A stretch of DNA of 64,000 nucleotides. Source: Osedax fenrisi (taxonomy: Eukaryota; Annelida; Polychaeta; Sabellida; Siboglinidae). The position numbers and the translations under genes were made by a program. Positions 58,365 to 64,000 of the stretch are shown here, one piece after another (the stretch's first letter is position 1; the number at the start of each line of letters is the position of its first letter). The stretch lies in assembly GCA_964019155.1 (NCBI GenBank), contig OZ025241.1, positions 28,199,059-28,263,058 on the forward strand. The letters run 5' to 3'. The notes under the pieces are model-generated. The model ran no database searches and was not told the DNA's origin. It worked only from the letters and a program-made list of their open reading frames with translations.

Positions 58365-58525
58365 CTATAGTATACTAGGGGCGCTGCAACAGGGGGGACG
58401 GGGGATATATCTCCCCACTTTAAAATCTCTCCTATGTATTGGTCCCCACTTGTTACCACAAAATTTAGTTTGATTTGTTGGTACTAAATATCTACATACA
58501 ACAGCGCCCCTATATACTACTATAG
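58365..58525. mobile_element. 161-bp MITE with AGGGGCGCTG ends
   Basis: CTATAGTATACTAGGGGCGC at the left and GCGCCCCTATATACTACTAT + AG at the right are inverted repeats, with short internal unique DNA. It would lie in an intron of the GPCR gene. Confidence 0.7.
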
Positions 58526-60110
58526 TAGTCAATTGATCGGGGATAGCTTTAATGTTACAACCTATATTCAATTTAATATATTAATATATAAATTATTGTT
58601 AGGATAATTTGTATATATATATAACCATGGACATATATATGTACGTATATACGTGAATGTATACGTAAATGAATACATGAATATATACATGAATTATTGT
58701 ATACTTATTGAGAATTTGTATATATATAAGAATTCCTTCTTATTGAAATTATTTAATTTCTAATGTATTTATATAAATATTTAATTTTTGTATTTACAAA
58801 TTTTAAATATGTTCTCTTCTTCGGCGCTTACTCAAACTTCCCGCGTACAATACACAGTATGTAAAATACAATATAATATGTAAGTCTATAGATAAACTAA
58901 TATAATAACATAGATAGACAGATACAAACATATATGATATGTGTGCATGTGTTTATCATACTCCCGGTCTGAATATCTAAATACACATAACTGTATACAT
59001 TTAAATACCAATGTATCGAATTCTCCATATCATTATATCTAATCTATAATGATTATTATAATGATTTCGAGAATGAGTAAAAGTAAGTTTTATTATGGTT
59101 TATTTTTAAATATTTATTTATTTATTTATGGAGAAACATAATAATTATTATACCGCAATGTATGTATCCTACTATACGTGGATATGTTTACTATATATGT
59201 TGCTATATTAATTTATGTAATATTAATAAATGTAATCGTAGGAGCCTAATTAATAATATCCCATAAGTATAATATTAAGAGATTTAATATGTTAGAAGTA
59301 ATAGTATGTCGATTGGTTGATATTTATTTTAATCATATATTAATATATAATTGATAATTAGAAATTAATAATATATACATATTAATTCATAATTATTACT
59401 TATTGATATATCAATCGTATCAACCGTATACGGTGTGAATAAATCCTAAAGTAAAAATAAACGGGCTGATTGACTGATATTTACGAATTCGGTAGAACAT
59501 TCAGAAGTGTATTTAGGTTACAAGTAATAATTATGATGCATCACATTCTATATTATAATGAATTCATGAATAAGTAAAACATGTGTTAGATTCTGAATTT
59601 ATTTAAAATAATTATTCTACTAATACATGATTAAAATTACGTCTAAAATTAAATATTGTATTTGTTTTGTTTCCTGGGTGATATTTAATATTATGAATTA
59701 TGTTTAATATATTTGTAATATAGTTTTTGTAAATTATATTAATATACTAATTCTATATAATTATTAGAAAACAGTTAGTTATAATGAATATACATTTGAT
59801 TTGGATTTGGTTTAAGTTTAGGTTTGAATTGTATGTTTTATTATAATCTGTATAAGTATTATGTAGCCTAATATTAGGCCGTATAATTATATTTATAATT
59901 TACTATATAGTAAATAATATTTACTAAATATTATAATAAAAAAATCTTTTAATAAAATCCACTGGTAAATAAAAAAACAGGATAAAAACAAATAATTGAT
60001 ACTAATCACTACATTAACATATACATTATTACCCACATATTACGAATCTATATATAATGGTAGTTTGTATAATATATTTAGTAAATAGAATTTACATCAA
60101 TAATAGTTAT
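58526..60110. other. AT-rich stretch, no exon recognised
   Basis: I looked for further GPCR exons on the minus strand and found none. Short GTATATACGTGAATGTATAC-type repeats at 58,625-58,690. Confidence 0.4.
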
Positions 60111-60114
60111 ACGT

Positions 60115-63100
60115 ATTGTGGTGTGGTGATGAAAACTCCCATCCACCGGATCCCCGGGTTGCGGATAGGGGAACGGCCACCAGATATGGTGGTTAACTGT
60201 AAATATCTAATAAGCAGTTCCGGACAAAATCCAGGATGCCCTTTGGCAAGGCATAGTACCTGTCAGCCACCCGAGCAGGGTAACGTGAAAACATCGGGAG
60301 CAGGGTATTGGAAATGGTGAGGCGATACCTTAATATCTATGATTACAAAGTTTTCGGTGAGGCATATTAACTCTGGTATAGAGTACTGGTACTCGTGTAT
60401 GGAGTAGCGACAACACGTTTTACATCAGCTATTGAAAGCAAAAACATGACACACACAAACATACATTCCCATTCCGCATAGCTCGTCACGCGGCAAAACA
60501 AGGTCCTTCAAATTCTCAGTTTGCAATGGAAAAATTAGATACTGTGAACAAAAATCAAAATAGACTGATGAAGGCAAAAAGAGATATTAAGATCTCAACC
60601 TTCAATACACAGACTCTACAAACAATTATAAAAATACCAGAGCTAATAACCTCTGCCGAAACTACAGGTCAAGATATCATATGTATTCAAGAACATAGAG
60701 CCATACATGATGACATCCTCATAAAAGAAAAACCCTATGGCAATTGGAAATTAATAACCTGCTCAGCATGATAAATAGTGTAAATGCTTCTATAGGTGGA
60801 ATTGGCCTACTCGTTAATTCAAGAGCATACAGTTCTCTCTCTAATATTGAAACTATATCACCAAGAATAATGGTGGCCACTTTCCATGGTAATCCAAACA
60901 CTACTATAATATCATTCTACAGTCCAACAAATGTAAGCGAAGAACTTGAAGTTGAACAATTCTATATGGAATTGGAATCCCTCACAAGACAGATACCTAA
61001 ACACAATATGCTAGTAATAGGAGGAGATTTCAATGCACATCTTGGTAAACTAAATAATTCTAAGTTCTCCTATCACACAAATGCTAACAGAAATGGTAAT
61101 ATGTTGCACAACTTCATAAATGAAAATAACCTGATATGTTTAAATACACACTTCCAGAAAAAAGTTGGACAATTTTGGACACATAAAGCACCAAACAAGA
61201 CTTTAGCTCAACTTGATTATGTACTGATAAATAAGAAGTGGAAAAACAGTGTAAAAAACTGTAGAGCATATAATTCATTTATTAGTGTAGCATCGGACCA
61301 CCGCATTGTAACAGCTAATATACAACTATCACTACGAGCTAATAACAATAAATCTAGTAGAATAAAGCCGTATAACTGGAGTAATCTAAAAAACAATGCC
61401 GATATAAGAAATAAGTTCATAATCGAAGTTAAAAACCGTTTCGAGGCTCTGTAAATGATGAAGAAACAATATCAGCCAACACAGCATACACATACTTTGA
61501 AACTGCCTGTAAAGAATCATCTGCTAAATATATATCATTAAAGTTAAAACAGAAGAAAAGGACACCATGGGAAAACTATGAAATCTGTCAAAAACGCAAG
61601 GATTTACATATAGCAGCAAAACTTAAAGATTATCAAATCTCTTTTGAAAATCAGATAAAATTTAATAAAACAAAAAAAGAATTGACTTCTGCATATGATG
61701 CAGAACAGAGTAAATATGTTAACAGAAAAATCAAAGATATCGAAATAGCGGCAGCAAATAAACAATCTTCTATTGTATGGAAAATCGTAAATGAAATTAG
61801 TTGTTAAAAAGAACTCGAACAGCGCAAAACTAAAAGCATCTAGCAATGGAGAGAGAATAAAACTATGGCATAACCATTTCCAAGAACTGCTCGGAAGTCA
61901 ACTTAACAAAACTGATGATGATGATGAAGAAATACAACAAATATATAATAAGTTGAAAATAAAAATAGGTCTGTTCACTATACAAGAACTTAACAATGCA
62001 ACTAAAAGCATAAATAATGGCAAAGCTTGCGGATTAGATGAAATTCCAGCTGAAGTTTGGAAACTGACAGAATTTCAAAATATTTTGCTAAATTTCTGTA
62101 ACAGCGTATATTCTCAAAATCAAATAAAAAGATGGACTGAAGGCTGTCTTTTACTGTTCCCGAAGAAAGGAGATATTTCTCAGGCCACAAATTATAGAGG
62201 TATAACCCTAACGTCCATTGCAGCAAAAATTTATAATTTGATGCTCCTAAATCGCATAAGACCGGAAATCGATCCTATCCTACGGAAAAATCAGAACGGT
62301 TTTCGCCAGAATAGATCAACTACAGGACAAATATTGACAATCCGACGTATAATTGAAGGAGTAAGATCAAAGAATCTACCTGCCACACTATTGTTTGTAG
62401 ACTTCGCCAAAGCATTTGATTCGATACATCGCGGTAAAATGAAAAATATCCTCTCTGCGTATGGAATACCCACAGAAACAGTAGAAGCAATCATGATACT
62501 CTATCGAGAAACAAGATCAATGGTTAGATCACCAGATGGAGATACACCATACTTCGAGATCACTACTGGGGTATTACAAGGAGACACGCTTGCATCTTTC
62601 CTTTTTATAATATGTTTAGACTATGTCTTGAGAAAATCACTAGATGATAATACACATCTCGGTCTCACCATAAAAAAACGAATGAGTAGCCGACATCCTG
62701 CAATATACATAACTGATACTGATTATGATGCTACATAAAATCGAAGAAGCCGCAGCCGAAATAGGATTAGGTGTAAATGCAGATAAAACGGAATATATCT
62801 CTCTGAACCAGAAGAATAATAGTTGTATAAAAAGTCTAAAGGGTAAATCAAACAAGTAAATGATTTCAAGTATATTGGAAGCTATGACGCATCTACTGAT
62901 CATGACGTCAATGTAAGGATTGGACAGGCTTGGGCCGCACTAAACAATATGACATCAATATAGAAATCTAATCTCTCTGTAAAGCTGAAGAAACATTTCT
63001 TTAGGGCCACAGTCGAATCGATCCTTGTATATGGCTCCATCACATGGGCATTAACATCTTCTCTAGAGAAAAAGATTGATGGAGCATATACAAGAATGCT

Positions 63101-63450
63101 ACGCGCTGCCTTAAATAAAAGATGGCAAGATCATACGTCTAATAATGAAATATATGGAAATATCCCAAAGATCACGATTACAATTAAAGAACATAGGATG
63201 CGTTTCTCAGGACATTGTTGGCGAAGCAGAGAAGAAATGATCAGCGAAGTGCTTCTATGGGAACCTTTACATGTGCAACGAAAACCTGGACGGCCGAATA
63301 AGAGATATACTGCACAACTTAGAGAAGACAGCGGATGCACTACAGATGAACTGAAGACGTTGATGGGAAACAGAGATGAATGGAAAAAACGTGTCATTCT
63401 ATGCCGAGCAAGCTCGACCTGGTAAGTAAGGTAATAGCTATACATGTAGT
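60115..63450 (+). mobile_element. Nearly full-length RTE-like non-LTR retrotransposon, inactivated
   Basis: 5' UTR-like GC-rich leader at 60,115-60,520. The ORF region starts at 60,526. Apurinic-type endonuclease: RDIKISTFNTQTLQ, IICIQEH, then after a frameshift near 60,770 GGIGLLVNSRAYSSL, VIGGDFNAHLG, LDYVLIN, SDHRIV. Linker to about 61,800. Reverse transcriptase: INNGKACGLDEIPAEVWK, LLFPKKGDISQATNYRGITL TS, NQNGFRQNRSTTGQI, LLFVDFAKAFDSIHRGKM, TGVLQGDTLASFLFI. Frameshifts occur near 60,770, 61,450, 61,800 and 62,720. At the fourth the catalytic YADD is destroyed (reads TDYDAT then stop). The C-terminal RMRFSGHCWRSREEM ... LKTLMGNRDEWKKRV ends at 63,425, followed by GTAAGTAAGGTA, a short 3' repeat typical of RTE elements. 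Confidence 0.85.
63096..63425 (+). pseudogene. RTE-like LINE C-terminal domain
   Basis: Open frame MLRAALNKRWQDHTSNNEIY, ITIKEHRMRFSGHCWRSREE, LLWEPLHVQRKPGRPNKRY, DSGCTTDELKTLMGNRDEWK. The same pattern in decayed form lies at 32,450-32,845. It is the tail of the LINE above. Confidence 0.75.
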
Positions 63451-63839
63451 AGTGTACCTATACTACACTATATATAGTAAACACAGTTATGTAACACTAG
63501 AAAATAGATGTACATAACTTTATTTTTAGAAGTGTAAGTTATTAACTGTATACTGTATACTGTATACACCATGGATACGGTCATGTGATGCGAACATTCC
63601 TATATATATGTCCTATATGTCCTATAGGATATTATTATAATCAACTCTATATATCATTGGTTCCCAACCTTTTTTCACCAAGACATTTTTTTGAAAACTT
63701 ATAATAATTAAAAATATACCATGACCCAATTAAGAATTGTATTTTTGTATTATTAAACTTAATCGCAAACGAATAATATAAACTGTAAAATATTGTATAT
63801 CAATATTATTATAAAAATTTTTATAAATTGGCTCATGAC

Positions 63840-63935
63840 CAGATTGAGTTAAATTCGGCAGTTTCGTCAAAAGGCCGAATTTTGCTGAATATAAGGATTT
63901 TCAAAGGCCGAATATAAGCTAAATTCGGCCTTTTT
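63840..63935. repeat. AAATTCGGCC inverted motifs
   Basis: AAATTCGGCAG, AAAGGCCGAATTT, AAAGGCCGAATATAAGC and AAATTCGGCCTTTTTTT lie within 95 bases, in alternating orientation. They resemble subterminal motifs of a transposon whose body would lie beyond the window. Confidence 0.4.
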
Positions 63936-64000
63936 TTAAATAAAATATTTATCATATCTTATATCATTAAAAGTAATAAATAAATACGTAATAGTAATAT

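Overview
This is eukaryotic, almost certainly invertebrate-animal, nuclear DNA. It is very AT-rich, full of long (TA)n tracts, has spliced gene fragments, and carries animal-type repeats: tRNA-derived SINEs, L2/CR1-, RTE- and RNase H-bearing non-LTR elements, hAT, MULE, a Ginger-like integrase element and TTAA- or TA-flanked elements. A class A GPCR terminal exon and a domain resembling barrier-to-autointegration factor (BAF) argue for a metazoan. I cannot name the phylum.

The centre of interest is a large imperfect palindrome, left arm about 10,656-14,005 and right arm about 18,245-21,786, separated by about 4.2 kb. Each arm holds one intact, intronless gene, on opposite strands (10,840-12,393 minus; 20,029-21,585 plus). 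Each encodes a 517/518-residue, very basic, Cys-containing SR/KR-rich protein ending in a BAF-like helix-hairpin-helix domain and an Ala-rich tail. The copies differ at 12 amino acids but at only one purely silent site, so the proteins (about 97.7% identical) are less alike than their DNA (about 99%). The best working idea, an inference, is a rapidly evolving chromatin-packaging protein, perhaps of the sperm nuclear basic type, duplicated as an inverted pair. Each arm also carries a decayed RNase H-type LINE embedded in (CTA)n microsatellite. The right arm is bracketed by a 155-bp direct repeat.

Layout. 1-790: last two exons of an unidentified gene. 2.5-7.3 kb: LINE fragments and a 3.4-kb TIR element containing a LINE piece, a TA-flanked MITE and a 1,260-bp hAT with 8-bp target duplication. 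7.5-10.4 kb: an old dispersed repeat (related copies near 16.2 and 50-51.6 kb) carrying two SINEs. 10.4-22.7 kb: the palindrome region. 22.7-26.2 kb: a second hAT (with a SINE inside) and a decayed element with integrase and Ulp1-type protease remnants on the minus strand. 26.8-28.0 kb: an almost perfect 600-bp tandem duplication. 28.5-42 kb: MITEs, fold-back elements and minisatellites, mostly between two inverted TTAA-type termini 10.8 kb apart. 42-47.2 kb: a decayed FLYWCH/MULE transposase gene and a hAT-like element with a BED-like finger. 47.3-57.9 kb: AT-rich DNA with L2-type LINE pieces. 57,925-58,296: terminal exon of a peptide-receptor-like GPCR (minus). 60.1-63.5 kb: a nearly full-length but frameshifted RTE-like LINE.

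Only the two palindrome genes, the terminal exons at 1-790 and the GPCR exon look like functional host coding sequence. Everything else recognisable is mobile-element DNA in various stages of decay, much of it nested.
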